Shown: positions 26,373 through 36,004, counted from the stretch's first letter. The stretch is DNA of 64,000 nucleotides from Sphingobacterium sp. PCS056 (GCF_023273895.1 NZ_CP096883.1:2232001-2296000), one strand, 5' to 3'. Numbers and translations: made by a program. Notes: generated by a model not told the origin, from the sequence alone.

Positions 26373-26408
26373 AAAAGCTTCAACTTTACTTGAAGCTTTT
26401 TTTATTTT
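26373..26408 (+). terminator. terminator after the tRNA pair
   Basis: aaaagcttcaa (26373-26383) pairs with ttgaagctttt (26390-26400) around a 6-nt loop, followed by a T-rich tract. The region from here to 26649 holds no recognisable gene. Confidence 0.88.
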
Positions 26409-26649
26409 TGTCTCTTTTTCCCTTTTTATATCATTCTTAATCACTCTACAATGAAGGGATTCTATCTTAGATTTCAATATTTTTATTGATGAGGGATAGA
26501 CAATAAGCCAGCGCGGTACGGTAGTATCAACTTTTGTCTTCATGAGAGTCTCTTAAAGGAGATCTAACCACTAGGGATGATCGAATTGGAGAATGTATTC
26601 AGTATACTGCTAGTGAGTCTTCATGATGAGGGGAAGCGGTATGGGTTAT

Positions 26650-27063
26650 TTATAATTGTGATTCGACGTATTTTTTAAAATTATTAAGAATAGCTTGCCA
26701 ACCTTTATGTTGCTGCTCTTCTGTATGTGTGGTCTCACTATCAAAACTTTGAACGATGGTAACTACATTTTTATTTTCGAAAAAAGTAGTGCTTACTCTT
26801 CGGTTATCTTCGAGACTGTATGAAATATGTCTTAAAGGTCTTACTTCATCGTATTGTCCTCCGAAATCAAAACTAGAGCTTTTGTCTTTTGCAGTCATAT
26901 GAAAACTAAATCTGCCTCCATTTCGAAGATCATTGGTTGCTGATGTAGTTTCCCAATCATCGCTGGCCGTGTTCCATCGCATAATATGTTCAGGCAGCGT
27001 GAATAGTTTCCAAACAAACTCTAAAGGAGCATTGATATCGGCACTGACAGTTATTGTTGACAT
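26650..27063 (-). CDS. SRPBCC family protein (AHSA1-like)
   Basis: The 137-residue protein has the AHSA1-type order ADINAPLEFVWKLFTLPEHI, MRWNTASDDWETTSATNDL, GGRFSFHMTAKD and a C-terminal helix GWQAILNNFKKYVESQL. These helix-grip proteins bind small hydrophobic ligands or Hsp90-like partners; the ligand is unknown. It is one of several SRPBCC-type genes in this window (25475, 32043, 32604). Confidence 0.87.
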   Translation of the reverse strand: MSTITVSADINAPLEFVWKLFTLPEHIMRWNTASDDWETTSATNDLRNGGRFSFHMTAKDKSSSFDFGGQYDEVRPLRHISYSLEDNRRVSTTFFENKNVVTIVQSFDSETTHTEEQQHKGWQAILNNFKKYVESQL

Positions 27064-27110
27064 AATTTTTTTATTTATAAATTGTAAACTTCTTTAAATA
27101 TAACGCTTTT

Positions 27111-28055
27111 TTAATCTTCGTCATAGAGCATCTCCACATCTATAGTTGTTTCTTTAATATTGAGGATACCTTTTTCATCGATTATTTTTATTAATCTCCC
27201 TGCGAAAAAATCTGCTGGAATTCCGTATGGGAGATGATAGCTAAAATAATTTGTGAATATGATGATAGGTTGTATTTTATTTATTTCTTCTGTCAGGATG
27301 TCATCATCATTGTATATAGATTTAACCATTTCTATATAAGAGTTTTGATCAGCGTAGTAGTTATTATAAAAACTAACAAATTTTTCATCGATATAATCGT
27401 TATAAAACTCGGATTTACTGACTAAAAGATGATTTGATAGCGGGTTTGGTAATTCAACTTCTGAATAAATAGTATCTTTAGTGTCGTATACGCCGCCATA
27501 TAAACTGCACAATAATGGTATTTCAGGCAAGATAAAGTTTTCGACTCCAGATTTGGACTCGAACATTTTAGTGTACTTTTCTAATATTAACTCATTGTCG
27601 TTTTGATTTGGGCTATTCTTCAACAAACTTTTAAAATATTTAATAGAGAATTCACCGATCACTTTATGATTTTCTATTTCTAAAAACCGACCTAATGTAT
27701 CCGTTTTGAAGATAATTTGAGAATTATTTAAGGCCATTGCATCCAAGAGTAAATCTTCTGGAACATCTTTTTTTTCTGGATTTAAATTTTCAATAATTTT
27801 CCATTCGATGCGATATCCATCTTCTAAAGAGTCTAAGACAATAAATTGTGCAATATAGGCGCGCTCTTCATGTTTTACAAGTTTGTGATCAACGCTATCC
27901 GTATTTTTTTTAATGACCTTAAATTTGAAAGTATCTCCTTGATCCCAATAAGCAATAATGGGTACATGGCGTACAGTGTCTTGCACGTTAACCTGTGCTT
28001 GCGAGGCTTGGAAAAATAATGTTATTAAAAATATAGATGTGATTATTGTTTTCAT
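27111..28055 (-). CDS. secreted protein of unknown function, downstream of an ABC exporter
   Basis: Read from the ATG at 28055, this 314-residue protein has a signal peptide (MKTIITSIFLITLFFQASQA) and no further membrane helix. The frame opens 27 nt earlier but would then overlap the preceding permease gene and mask the signal. The mature part is beta-rich and acidic (AYWDQGDTFKFKVIKKNTDS; YRIEWKIIENLNP). I recognise no family. It lies 13 nt after the permease gene, so it probably belongs to the transporter operon. Confidence 0.75.
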   Translation of the reverse strand: MKTIITSIFLITLFFQASQAQVNVQDTVRHVPIIAYWDQGDTFKFKVIKKNTDSVDHKLVKHEERAYIAQFIVLDSLEDGYRIEWKIIENLNPEKKDVPEDLLLDAMALNNSQIIFKTDTLGRFLEIENHKVIGEFSIKYFKSLLKNSPNQNDNELILEKYTKMFESKSGVENFILPEIPLLCSLYGGVYDTKDTIYSEVELPNPLSNHLLVSKSEFYNDYIDEKFVSFYNNYYADQNSYIEMVKSIYNDDDILTEEINKIQPIIIFTNYFSYHLPYGIPADFFAGRLIKIIDEKGILNIKETTIDVEMLYDED

Positions 28056-28068
28056 TATTATACAATTT

Positions 28069-29742
28069 TTAATTGTCATCAAAAGCTAAACTTTTCCAGT
28101 TTTCTTTTTTTAGGTATTTTATCATAATTAAAAATACAATCCAGGCGATAATAGCTATTGCCCAAATAATTGTTTCGTATTGGTGGATGACAATATGCAA
28201 ATAACCTACAATGGCTAAGAGCCCTAATACCAAAAGATTGATCAACACTCTACTTTTCCCATTTTCTGCTGCTTGAGAAAAAGGATAGGATTTAACCAAA
28301 AAGAGCATTACGAGAACACTCTCAATACCTCCGACAGCTGTAGCTAGCAGAATGTCATTGGTGACATGTGCGCCAAAAAGTGGTACACAAATGATTAGAA
28401 ATATCAGATTGAAGGGTATAAAATATTTCAGAAATGCAGATTTTAGTACTCCTGACATTAGCTCTCCAGTTTGCTGGATAGGTGCGGCATAATAGATCCA
28501 TGCTGCTTTGTATTTTTCACTTTTAGTGATCAGTTGGAAGACGGTCAATACCGTAAATAACGATAGATAAAAAATCATGATATAGAGCCCTGATGTATTG
28601 ACATTATCGATTCGTTCCGCAAATGTATCGTTTTTCCCTTGCAGAAATAGAAATATAAAATAGATGGGTAAATAGGCCATGGTGGGATAGAGCTGCATCT
28701 TAAATTCTCGAGATCGTGCCGTTATCAGCCAAATGATGGAAAATCCAGCTTTTTCTAGTGGACTGTTTGTGACTATTTTTTCTATTTTCTTATACAATGG
28801 AACTTTTCCTTCTGGATATTGTTGTTTTTTCTCCACTGGGTTATCTCCTCCTGCCAATTGTGCGATTTTTGAATTGAAATCTTTAGAAAATAACTGTGAT
28901 GATCCTGAGATGGCTATAATGAGTAAACATATGCTGAGTGCAGAGAATGAAAGTGTAAGCGTACTGAAGTCTTGTACAAGTAGTGCTTGGAATGAAGCGA
29001 TCCAGGTGCCCGGAGAAAGCCAGAGTAATTTTATATGATGGACACTGGTTTGTCCTTCTGTAAAACTTTGCATCACTCTAGGACCAATTTGATAGCCTAA
29101 AAAGATAAAAATGGAGAAAAATATTTGGATGTAATTGATGACATCTTTAAACTTTTGAATCGATAGAAACCGTAAACACAAGGAATAAAAAATATTAACA
29201 AAAAATACAGCGATCAAGGTGACGAGTATTAATTGGATCAAAAAAGTAAAAGCGGCTAAAATGTTCCAACTTGTAAACACAAAAATTAACCCAGGTAAGG
29301 ACATGGCCATCAACTGTGTTGAAATCTTGATAAGCATATAAAGTACTCTTGAGAATGCTACTGTTTTATCATTGACGGGTCTTGGCAATATGATATATTG
29401 ATCTTTATTGTCAAGTAAGATTGTGGAGAAATCAGTTATCAGGGATAACGATAACATGGACAAAATTAGTGTTAAAAACAATGATGTTGCGAGAAATTTG
29501 TCAGGAATGACAATAACAAATGCGAGAAACATCAACCCCATTAGGAGAAAAATAAAAAATTGAAACCATGTTGAATATTTGGATGGTTTCTTGTTTTGAT
29601 TTTTTGTGAATGATGCTAAAGGGCGACGATCATCGATGATCAATTTTGTTTCTATAATTATTTTTAATTGCGCAACATCAATTCCCATATTTGTCCATAA
29701 TTTGCTAAATAGCAAAATGAATTTTAACGTTAGTTTTTGCAT
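28069..29742 (-). CDS. ABC-2 type transporter permease
   Basis: The 557-residue protein has about 12 hydrophobic helices in two halves separated by a cytosolic stretch around residues 290-335 (KKQQYPEGKVPLYKKIEKI). The N-terminal segment before the first helix carries a short charged motif, IDDRRPLASFTKNQNKKPSK. The size fits full-length bacterial ABC-2 exporters. It starts 6 nt after the ATP-binding gene. The substrate is unknown. Confidence 0.82.
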   Translation of the reverse strand: MQKLTLKFILLFSKLWTNMGIDVAQLKIIIETKLIIDDRRPLASFTKNQNKKPSKYSTWFQFFIFLLMGLMFLAFVIVIPDKFLATSLFLTLILSMLSLSLITDFSTILLDNKDQYIILPRPVNDKTVAFSRVLYMLIKISTQLMAMSLPGLIFVFTSWNILAAFTFLIQLILVTLIAVFFVNIFYSLCLRFLSIQKFKDVINYIQIFFSIFIFLGYQIGPRVMQSFTEGQTSVHHIKLLWLSPGTWIASFQALLVQDFSTLTLSFSALSICLLIIAISGSSQLFSKDFNSKIAQLAGGDNPVEKKQQYPEGKVPLYKKIEKIVTNSPLEKAGFSIIWLITARSREFKMQLYPTMAYLPIYFIFLFLQGKNDTFAERIDNVNTSGLYIMIFYLSLFTVLTVFQLITKSEKYKAAWIYYAAPIQQTGELMSGVLKSAFLKYFIPFNLIFLIICVPLFGAHVTNDILLATAVGGIESVLVMLFLVKSYPFSQAAENGKSRVLINLLVLGLLAIVGYLHIVIHQYETIIWAIAIIAWIVFLIMIKYLKKENWKSLAFDDN

Positions 29743-29748
29743 AGGATA

Positions 29749-30525
29749 TTAGCGGATTGCTGAAATTATATGTGATGCCTCTACACTTCCATCTTCTTTG
29801 CCCGTGAGTTTAGAAAAGATTTGTTCTAAAGATTCGGATTGGTATGTTTTCAATTGTTCAAAGGTGCCATCTGCAATGATATGCCCCTCAGAAATTAACA
29901 TGATGCGGTCGGATACTTTTTCCACTACATCCATCATATGCGAACAGTAGAATATTGTTTTACCTTCTTTGGCTAAAAGGGAAATTAATTCTTTGACTAT
30001 GATGACGGCATTTGCATCTAGACCAGACAAAGGCTCATCCAAGACGATGATCTGTGGATTGTGAATAATACCTGATATCAGTAACACTTTTTGACGCATA
30101 CCTTTTGAAAAGGTATCCATTCTATTATTTATGTTTTGTTCGAGACCAAATGCTTTGAGCAATTGTTGAGACCTTTGTTGAATCAGTGTATTTTCCATAC
30201 CGTAGAGCTGACCTACAAAATCAAGATATTCCAGGGGTGTAAGCACATCATATAGCTCTGCATTTTCGGGAACATATCCAATCTGGCTTTTTATAGCTAG
30301 TGGATTTTCTTTGATATCGATATCGTTGACCATGACTTCGCCTTCAAAATCATTGATCAATCCTGTAAGAATTTTTACTGTTGTTGATTTTCCGGCTCCA
30401 TTTGGACCTATATAACCGATGACTTGACCCGGGTAGATGTCTAAGTTGATTCCTTTTAATATTTCTTTAGATCCGTAAGATTTGCGAAGATTGGAAATTC
30501 TGATGATTGGTTTGCTTACTTCCAT
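29749..30525 (-). CDS. ABC transporter ATP-binding protein
   Basis: The 258-residue ATPase has Walker A GPNGAGKST, a Q-loop region YVPENAELYD, a signature variant FSKGMRQKV (LSGGQ replaced), Walker B IIVLDEPLSGLD and the switch His in FYCSHMMD. The SKGMRQK signature is common in exporters of the NatA/CcmA-like group. It is the first gene of the unit ATPase, permease and secreted protein, so an export or envelope function is likely. Confidence 0.92.
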   Translation of the reverse strand: MEVSKPIIRISNLRKSYGSKEILKGINLDIYPGQVIGYIGPNGAGKSTTVKILTGLINDFEGEVMVNDIDIKENPLAIKSQIGYVPENAELYDVLTPLEYLDFVGQLYGMENTLIQQRSQQLLKAFGLEQNINNRMDTFSKGMRQKVLLISGIIHNPQIIVLDEPLSGLDANAVIIVKELISLLAKEGKTIFYCSHMMDVVEKVSDRIMLISEGHIIADGTFEQLKTYQSESLEQIFSKLTGKEDGSVEASHIISAIR

Positions 30526-30699
30526 AAAATAAATTATTATGAGCTAAAGATATAAATTCGAAAGCTAATTACATTAATTTAAGAGAGAAGTAAGGTTAGT
30601 TTTGTGAGGGGGTAGGAAGGGGGGCTCCAAATGGAACAAGATGTGCGAATAAAATAATTGATAAAAATATTATTTTATTGGTGATCGGTATATTTATTG

Positions 30700-30743
30700 A
30701 CAATTGCTAAAAAATAACTGTTAGTCTATTTTTTAGCAATTGT
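30700..30743. terminator. 17-bp hairpin between the acidic-protein gene and the ABC operon
   Basis: acaattgctaaaaaata (30700-30716) pairs perfectly with 30727-30743 around a 10-nt loop, 30 nt after the acidic-protein stop. The expected T-run on the minus strand is weak, so the terminator role is probable, not certain. Confidence 0.6.
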
Positions 30744-30773
30744 TGACATATGATCTGATTTTATGGAGTTAAA

Positions 30774-31151
30774 TTAGTCATAGTTGATCGGGTAGCCCTC
30801 ATCATCTAAATCGTCTCGTAAGTCTTCTGGTGTCTCGGCCAGTAATTTATCGATTTCACTTACTTTAACTTCTCCTTCTATACGCATGCCATCTTCATCA
30901 AGTTCATCTTCTTCTAGATCTTCCAGATCAGCATACTCATCACCAACATATGGATTTGAGTTATCGTACGTCGAATCATCATCAGCTGCTCCTTCTGCAA
31001 CAGTTTCATAATCACTGGGATGGTCATAGTCCGGATCATCATCATCTACATCCAAGGAAAATGATTTTTTTTCCTCGTCGTAGGCTAATTGATCGGGGTT
31101 TGAATTGTTAATATCTTCGTCTTCAGTTGTTTTATTTTTATCTATCGACAT
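30774..31151 (-). CDS. extremely acidic protein of unknown function
   Basis: Of 125 residues, 48 are Asp or Glu and only 8 are Lys or Arg, so the protein carries a large negative charge. The region SLDVDDDDPDYDHPSDYE and the stretch LEDLEEDELDED are almost purely acidic, and the C-terminus (SEIDKLLAETPEDLRDDL) looks helical. There is no signal peptide or membrane helix. It is probably intrinsically disordered; a DNA mimic, chaperone or regulator role is possible but not shown. It lies 56 nt downstream of a pentapeptide-repeat gene on the same strand. Confidence 0.75.
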   Translation of the reverse strand: MSIDKNKTTEDEDINNSNPDQLAYDEEKKSFSLDVDDDDPDYDHPSDYETVAEGAADDDSTYDNSNPYVGDEYADLEDLEEDELDEDGMRIEGEVKVSEIDKLLAETPEDLRDDLDDEGYPINYD

Positions 31152-31207
31152 TTTATATTCTCCTTTCTGTAAAAAATAAACAAACTAGAAGCCGAAAAGT
31201 TTAAAAA

Positions 31208-31783
31208 TTAGGATTCAATTTTAATATCATATTCAGTTAGCAGACCTGGTAGACTGAGGAGTGAAAATTTGGCTTTTTTTAATTTATTTCTATTCGGAGA
31301 AAGAGTTAAATTTAATGCATCACGAAAATCCACCTGTTCAAGATTGGTTTGATCGAATAGGGCTTGATTTAAGTCACAGTGTTGAAAAGATGATCCGGTT
31401 AGATCGGATTCTGAAAAATCTACTTCTTTTAATTGACAGTTTTTAAAGGATGTCTTTTTTATCTTAAGCTGATAAAAAGAAGCGTGATCGATATTGCAGT
31501 TGTCAAAGGTAAATGATAAACCAAAAGTATTGCATTGCTGAAATTGTAGACCTAATAATTTACAGTTTTTGAAAAATACTTGTTGGAATGTAGTTCCAGA
31601 AAGTTCGGCTAACGAAAAATTACAATCTACAAATGTACAATCTGTGAATATGCTGTTGTTCAATTTGTTATTGGAGAAATCACATTTTTCGAAGCGACAA
31701 TTATCGTATTCTGCCTGTTGAAATACATTTTTTTTAAAATCAATGGAAACTATTTTCTCCCCTTCGTAATATGCGCTAATCAT
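31208..31783 (-). CDS. pentapeptide-repeat protein
   Basis: From the ATG at 31783 the protein has 191 residues made of degenerate A(D/N)LxF-type pentapeptide repeats: FEKCDFSNNKLNNSIFTDCTFVDCNFSLAEL, FDNCNIDHASF, FKNCQLKEVDFSESDLTGSSF, FDQTNLEQVDF. Cys often fills the position before the repeat turn. The fold should be a right-handed quadrilateral beta helix. Overall layout resembles Qnr/McbG proteins that protect DNA gyrase, but that activity cannot be inferred from repeats alone. Confidence 0.86.
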   Translation of the reverse strand: MISAYYEGEKIVSIDFKKNVFQQAEYDNCRFEKCDFSNNKLNNSIFTDCTFVDCNFSLAELSGTTFQQVFFKNCKLLGLQFQQCNTFGLSFTFDNCNIDHASFYQLKIKKTSFKNCQLKEVDFSESDLTGSSFQHCDLNQALFDQTNLEQVDFRDALNLTLSPNRNKLKKAKFSLLSLPGLLTEYDIKIES

Positions 31784-31920
31784 ATTCAAAAGTAAAGAAT
31801 TTAAATCAAGAATATAGGATCAATCCATCCTTTATTTTAGGTAAGATGATCGATTTAATCGATGTCACTTTATGCATCCATCACCATAATAAGGAGTTGA
31901 TGTCCAATGGGGACACATAG

Positions 31921-32031
31921 CTATTTTGCGATGAAGCAGAATTCATTTGCTTTAGTGTGCCATTCTTTAGCTAGGTTTACTTGTTCTGCACTTCTAATCC
32001 AAACTGTCGAATGTAGTGTTATTGTGGTCAT
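31921..32031 (-). pseudogene. possible remnant of an SRPBCC (AHSA1-like) gene
   Basis: A 36-codon frame directly after the SRPBCC gene at 32043 begins MTTITLHSTVWIRSAEQV and ends KEWHTKANEFCFIAK. These parts resemble two separated blocks of AHSA1-like proteins: the N-terminal strand with IRxxxEQV, and the SDDWHTxKA/GGKFCF region. This is what an internally deleted copy would leave. The match is short and read by eye, so confidence is low. Nothing else is seen in 31784-32042. Confidence 0.3.
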
Positions 32032-32042
32032 GTGGTTTTAAT

Positions 32043-32585
32043 TTATTCGGTTTCTAATTTTGTTTTTAACCTTTGAAGGCCTACTTCTAGATCTTGACCT
32101 AACATTTTGTCAAAGTCCATAAATAGCAGCATGAGATTCATGGGGTAATTCATATGTCCATCAAATCCCCAAATTACTTTTGTCATATTGGACGATAAGG
32201 AGTCGGTGATCATATAGGCCTTATCTTTTGATTCAAACGGTTTGATAAATCTAATTTCGAAATCAATACGTTTTCCTTGTTCAATTTTGACAATTTCCTG
32301 CTCGCCTTTTCCTACACTATCCGCTTTACTGTCCCATGCAGAAATAAATCCGACAGTTCCATCAGTACCCTGATATGTTTTTTTCATCAGCGGATCCATC
32401 ATTGCCCATTTGCTGAAGTTGTTTTGATTTCTGAGGTATTTAATATAGTCGAATACCTCTTGATTGGGTTTGTTAATGGTGATTTCTCTTTTGACTGCAT
32501 AGTCTTTTTTAACAAATAGTGCGATGATCAAAAGTAGTACTACGATGGAAAGTAATACAAATACTATTTTTTTTAAAATTTTCAT
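32043..32585 (-). CDS. membrane-anchored SRPBCC (polyketide cyclase-like) protein
   Basis: The 180-residue protein has one N-terminal membrane helix (about residues 5-25) followed by a START-like fold: KREITINKPNQEVFDYIKYLRNQNNFSKWAMMDP, a central sheet, and a C-terminal helix FDKMLGQDLEVGLQRLKTKLE. This layout is common in Bacteroidota; ligand and function are unknown. It lies 18 nt after the next SRPBCC gene and so is in an operon with it and probably with the dehydrogenase at 33071. Confidence 0.85.
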   Translation of the reverse strand: MKILKKIVFVLLSIVVLLLIIALFVKKDYAVKREITINKPNQEVFDYIKYLRNQNNFSKWAMMDPLMKKTYQGTDGTVGFISAWDSKADSVGKGEQEIVKIEQGKRIDFEIRFIKPFESKDKAYMITDSLSSNMTKVIWGFDGHMNYPMNLMLLFMDFDKMLGQDLEVGLQRLKTKLETE

Positions 32586-32603
32586 ATAAGTAGATTTAAG
32601 AGT

Positions 32604-33062
32604 TTACATCATCACTTGTTTTGGAAATTTGTCAGCGATTAGGTCTAAATCGATTCCGTGTTCTAGGTATGCTTTACACCCATCGAGTACTGTTGTGAAT
32701 CCGCCGGTAGAATCCATTAAAACTTGTAGTAGTTCATCTCCCGATTGTTGAAAATCTTTCTCATAGATCGTGACATATGTCCGATCTGTAGATAGTGATT
32801 TGAAATTGAATTCCACTAAAGTTTCGGGCGGTCCCCATCGTACTGTAATTTTTTCATTGGTAATAATATCTTGTACTTTAACTGTACTTTTTACAGCATA
32901 CATTTCCCATTCCCAAATAATTGTTTTGCCAGTTTCCAGTTTTCCGGAGCTTTTGGTAAACCAAAAATGGACCGTAATAGCAGGATCTATAAATGCCTGG
33001 AAAACCTGTTCAACAGGTTTTCTAATTAACATTTGAGCTGTCACACATATTTGATTTTTCAT
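32604..33062 (-). CDS. SRPBCC family protein (AHSA1-like)
   Basis: The 152-residue protein begins MKNQICVTAQMLIRKPVEQVFQAF and continues with WFTKSSGKLETGKTIIWEWEM and the C-terminal TTVLDGCKAYLEHGIDL helix, the AHSA1/SRPBCC pattern. A GTG one codon upstream (33065) is a possible alternative start; the ATG at 33062 is preferred. It lies 8 nt after the dehydrogenase gene, so all three genes 33071-32604-32043 form a unit. Confidence 0.86.
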   Translation of the reverse strand: MKNQICVTAQMLIRKPVEQVFQAFIDPAITVHFWFTKSSGKLETGKTIIWEWEMYAVKSTVKVQDIITNEKITVRWGPPETLVEFNFKSLSTDRTYVTIYEKDFQQSGDELLQVLMDSTGGFTTVLDGCKAYLEHGIDLDLIADKFPKQVMM

Positions 33063-33070
33063 CACGGGTA

Positions 33071-33925
33071 TTACTGAATCTGTTTTAGATAATTGATTAT
33101 GCCGATAACATCTTGCTTTCCAAAACCTGCATCGTGGGCCTGTTGATAAGTCTCGATTAATACCTTGCTCAGCGGACTATTCGCTCCTTCATTTTTAGCT
33201 AGATTGATATCTTTTAACATGAGATCTAAAGCAAACGCAGCTGAGTAATCTTGTTGTAGGAGAAGTGGCGTTTTTACCTTCGTGGCACCACTACCGCTTG
33301 CGCTTTCATTGATAATTTCTAGCATGTCTTCTCTCTTTATACCACTTTGCTCACCAAATAGTACGGTTTCGGCAAGTCCTTGGTAAGTAATGGATAGAAA
33401 ATAATTGATAGCTAATTTGGCTGAGATACCTTGTCCGGTAGGACCGAGATGTTTTACTGCTTTACCCAGCTTTTGAAAATAGGGCAGTACCTCCTGAAGA
33501 TCTTTTTCATCACCACCTGCCATAATAATCAATGTCCCTTCCTTGGCCGGTACTGTACTGCCAGCTACAGGTGCATCGATGAAGCGTGCTTGCTTTTCTT
33601 TTAGCTGGCGCGCTGTGCGGAGCGTAAGTTCTTTGGAAATAGTACTCATATCAACGAATAATTTTCCTTCAATGTCTTCAAGTTGAAAAATATCTGCGTA
33701 TAGATCTATAATGGCAGCATCGTTGGAAACCATTGTAAAAATGATATCACAGTTCTTGACCAATTCAAGGGCACTGATATAGACTTCTGATCGATCTGTA
33801 AAAGGTTCTGATTTGCTGGGTGTTCTATTGAAAACAGAAAGCGGAAATCCAGCATTTTCGAGATTTTTTGCCATCGGAAACCCCATGTTTCCGAGTCCGA
33901 TCCAACCTATCTTTTTATGATGCAT
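33071..33925 (-). CDS. NAD(P)-dependent oxidoreductase of the 3-hydroxyisobutyrate dehydrogenase family
   Basis: The 284-residue enzyme has the Rossmann motif GLGNMGFPMAKNL at the start, the substrate-binding block DAPVAGSTVPAKEGTL and the catalytic Lys region GPTGQGISAKLAINY. It belongs to the beta-hydroxyacid dehydrogenase family (HIBADH, tartronate semialdehyde reductase, glyoxylate reductase GLYR). The exact substrate cannot be told; sequences such as FTDRSEVYISALELVKNCD suggest the general family only. Confidence 0.88.
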   Translation of the reverse strand: MHHKKIGWIGLGNMGFPMAKNLENAGFPLSVFNRTPSKSEPFTDRSEVYISALELVKNCDIIFTMVSNDAAIIDLYADIFQLEDIEGKLFVDMSTISKELTLRTARQLKEKQARFIDAPVAGSTVPAKEGTLIIMAGGDEKDLQEVLPYFQKLGKAVKHLGPTGQGISAKLAINYFLSITYQGLAETVLFGEQSGIKREDMLEIINESASGSGATKVKTPLLLQQDYSAAFALDLMLKDINLAKNEGANSPLSKVLIETYQQAHDAGFGKQDVIGIINYLKQIQ

Positions 33926-34147
33926 ATGTTCTAAGTTTACAACAGATATAACAACTCATTTTTAAGTTAGTTTTTATCATCTGTCGTGTTGTGGTTTTTT
34001 TGATATTAAATTTTAAATCAATAGGTTATAAAAATAAAAAAATATAATCTAAACGTATCTGCCCATTAGGAGATGAAGCGGATAAATTATCTTTTCTATA
34101 CTACTGCTAGTACATTTTTTATAAGAAGGTGGATCCCATTATCGCAA

Positions 34148-34375
34148 CTATTTACTTTCGTACTGATATATCTTGAGATACAATTCTTCTACCTTTTTTC
34201 TTGCCCAAGGTGTTTTTCTTAAAAAAACGAGTGAAGATTTTATACTTGGATTTTCATTGAAGCATTTGACGTTGATGCGCTCACCTAAGCCTTCCCAACC
34301 TCCAAAGTAGGCAACCAGGTATTCTAATATGGTGTCCAATCGTTGTCCATGAAGTGGGTTATTTTTTTGTTCCAT
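34148..34375 (-). CDS. VF530 family DNA-binding protein (DUF2132)
   Basis: The 75-residue protein starts [20 protein letters not shown] and contains [24 protein letters not shown] and [16 protein letters not shown], the almost invariant signature of VF530. A structure from Vibrio is known to resemble DNA-binding folds; function is unsettled. The frame is open 39 nt further upstream, but family alignment places the start at 34375. It overlaps the serine hydrolase gene by 17 nt. Confidence 0.92.
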   Translation of the reverse strand: MEQKNNPLHGQRLDTILEYLVAYFGGWEGLGERINVKCFNENPSIKSSLVFLRKTPWARKKVEELYLKIYQYESK

Positions 34376-35918
34376 TGTTTGTCTGTTTTTTAAAATTGAG
34401 ATCTTGAAAGTCAAAACTGAAATCTGTCTGCGGAGAAATCGGTTTCATTGTAAATCCAGCGACCTGATTGTCTTGAATGTCCATATATACAAATGCATCA
34501 GCATACATAAAGCGATTATACCATTTGACAGCATAGGTGTTGTCTTGATAATAGAATAGTTCCCCAGTGAGCTGTGGCGAACGTTTAGAAATAAATTCTA
34601 ACTGTCCATTTTTATTCATATGAAGGGCTACTTCCCCAAGCCAATTATCATTATATGTGCCTTCTATGGTTTGATGGTGCTGATTTTTTATATTTTTATG
34701 CTCATCTACGATCTGCCATGTTTTTTGCGTTATGAGATCGGCATCGGCATTATTTTTTGCGATCAGATCTTGATAGGTCGTGATCCAATGTTGATCTGGA
34801 ATACCTAGGTAGAAATCTTTTATACTGTTGCATATGGCAGTGAATGCAGCACCTTCTTGTTGATTGGTCAATACGACAATGCCTAGCTTTAATTGTGGAA
34901 TCATAACGATTTGAGTGACAATTCCTTCTAAACCTCCGGTATGCGAAACTTCCAATTTTCCTGCTACATCTGTAAGGACAAAGCCTAGTCCGTAATTCTT
35001 AAATAAGGAGTGGTATGGTGCAGTGGTCCGCACCGGCATAATGGTCTGGGGACTCGTCAATTCTTTCAGTTGTTTTTTAGATATCAATTGTTTTCCTTGA
35101 TGCTCCCCATTATTTAGATGAAAGATCATCCATTTGTTGAGGTCTTCAACATTTGAGTATATTCCACCAGCCGCATCTAAGATTGTATTGGTATATCGTG
35201 TGCTAACTTGATTTTTTCCATCTATCGGTACGTGAGGGGAAATGACATCGTCTCGATCCATTAATAAGTTCCAGTTTGGAGCTGAATGATTCATCTCTAG
35301 TGGTTTAAAAATTCTTTGTTGAATAAATTCTTGCCACTGTTGTCCAGATACTTTTTCTAATACTTCTCCAGCGATGATGTATAAAAGATTGTCATAATCA
35401 TATTTTGTACGAAAGTCGGAAGTTGGTTTTAAAAACCGGATATTATGGACGATGTCTTTTGGGCTAAAGTCATGTCCGTCTGGCCAGATCATTAAATCTC
35501 CTGCTCCCAAGCCTAAACCACTTCTATGGGTCAGCAAATCTCGAATCGTAAAATTCTGACTGACGTAGTCATTATATAATTTGAATTCGGGGATATATTT
35601 TTGAACTCGATCATCCCAATTAATTTTCCCTTCATCAACCAAGATCGCTAGTGCAGATGTTGTAAAAGCTTTGGAATTAGATGCAATACCGAAATTTGTA
35701 CTTGCATAAACCTTGTTTTTTCTGTTTAAATCTGCAATACCGTATCCTTTGGCCAAGATGACTTGATTGTCTTTGACAATACCTACTGCAATTCCGGGTA
35801 CATTAAAAGCGGACAATGCTTTTTGAACGAGAGAGTCTACGGTATTTTCTGCTATTTGCTGGGCAGATAAAGACGATCCGCTAAAAAATAGGAGTGTTAT
35901 AAAGGCTATTTTTTTCAT
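34359..35918 (-). CDS. secreted serine hydrolase, class C beta-lactamase/PBP-like
   Basis: The 519-residue protein has a signal peptide (about residues 1-20, [10 protein letters not shown]). A beta-lactamase-fold domain follows with SxxK at Ser80-Lys83 (IASNSKAF), a YxN-type motif in YDYDNLLY and HTG in VSHTGGLEG. The C-terminal 120 residues form a small beta domain (DUF3471-like), as in PBP4-type esterases. A periplasmic D,D-peptidase or esterase is more likely than a true beta-lactamase. The VF530 gene overlaps its end. Confidence 0.87.
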   Translation of the reverse strand: MKKIAFITLLFFSGSSLSAQQIAENTVDSLVQKALSAFNVPGIAVGIVKDNQVILAKGYGIADLNRKNKVYASTNFGIASNSKAFTTSALAILVDEGKINWDDRVQKYIPEFKLYNDYVSQNFTIRDLLTHRSGLGLGAGDLMIWPDGHDFSPKDIVHNIRFLKPTSDFRTKYDYDNLLYIIAGEVLEKVSGQQWQEFIQQRIFKPLEMNHSAPNWNLLMDRDDVISPHVPIDGKNQVSTRYTNTILDAAGGIYSNVEDLNKWMIFHLNNGEHQGKQLISKKQLKELTSPQTIMPVRTTAPYHSLFKNYGLGFVLTDVAGKLEVSHTGGLEGIVTQIVMIPQLKLGIVVLTNQQEGAAFTAICNSIKDFYLGIPDQHWITTYQDLIAKNNADADLITQKTWQIVDEHKNIKNQHHQTIEGTYNDNWLGEVALHMNKNGQLEFISKRSPQLTGELFYYQDNTYAVKWYNRFMYADAFVYMDIQDNQVAGFTMKPISPQTDFSFDFQDLNFKKQTNNGTKK

Positions 35919-36004
35919 TCCTGTGTTATTATTGTCAAATATCTAAATAAAACAACAATTGTCTAGCCTTTGTATAAAAAACAATCGTATTTATTCGCGC
36001 TAGT

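Noticed and set aside
26316..26543. 75-residue minus-strand open frame ending in GEQDRTADLRVMNPAL
   Set aside because: Its C-terminal part is the reverse strand of the tRNA at 26297-26370, a well-known source of false proteins, and the rest has no family features.
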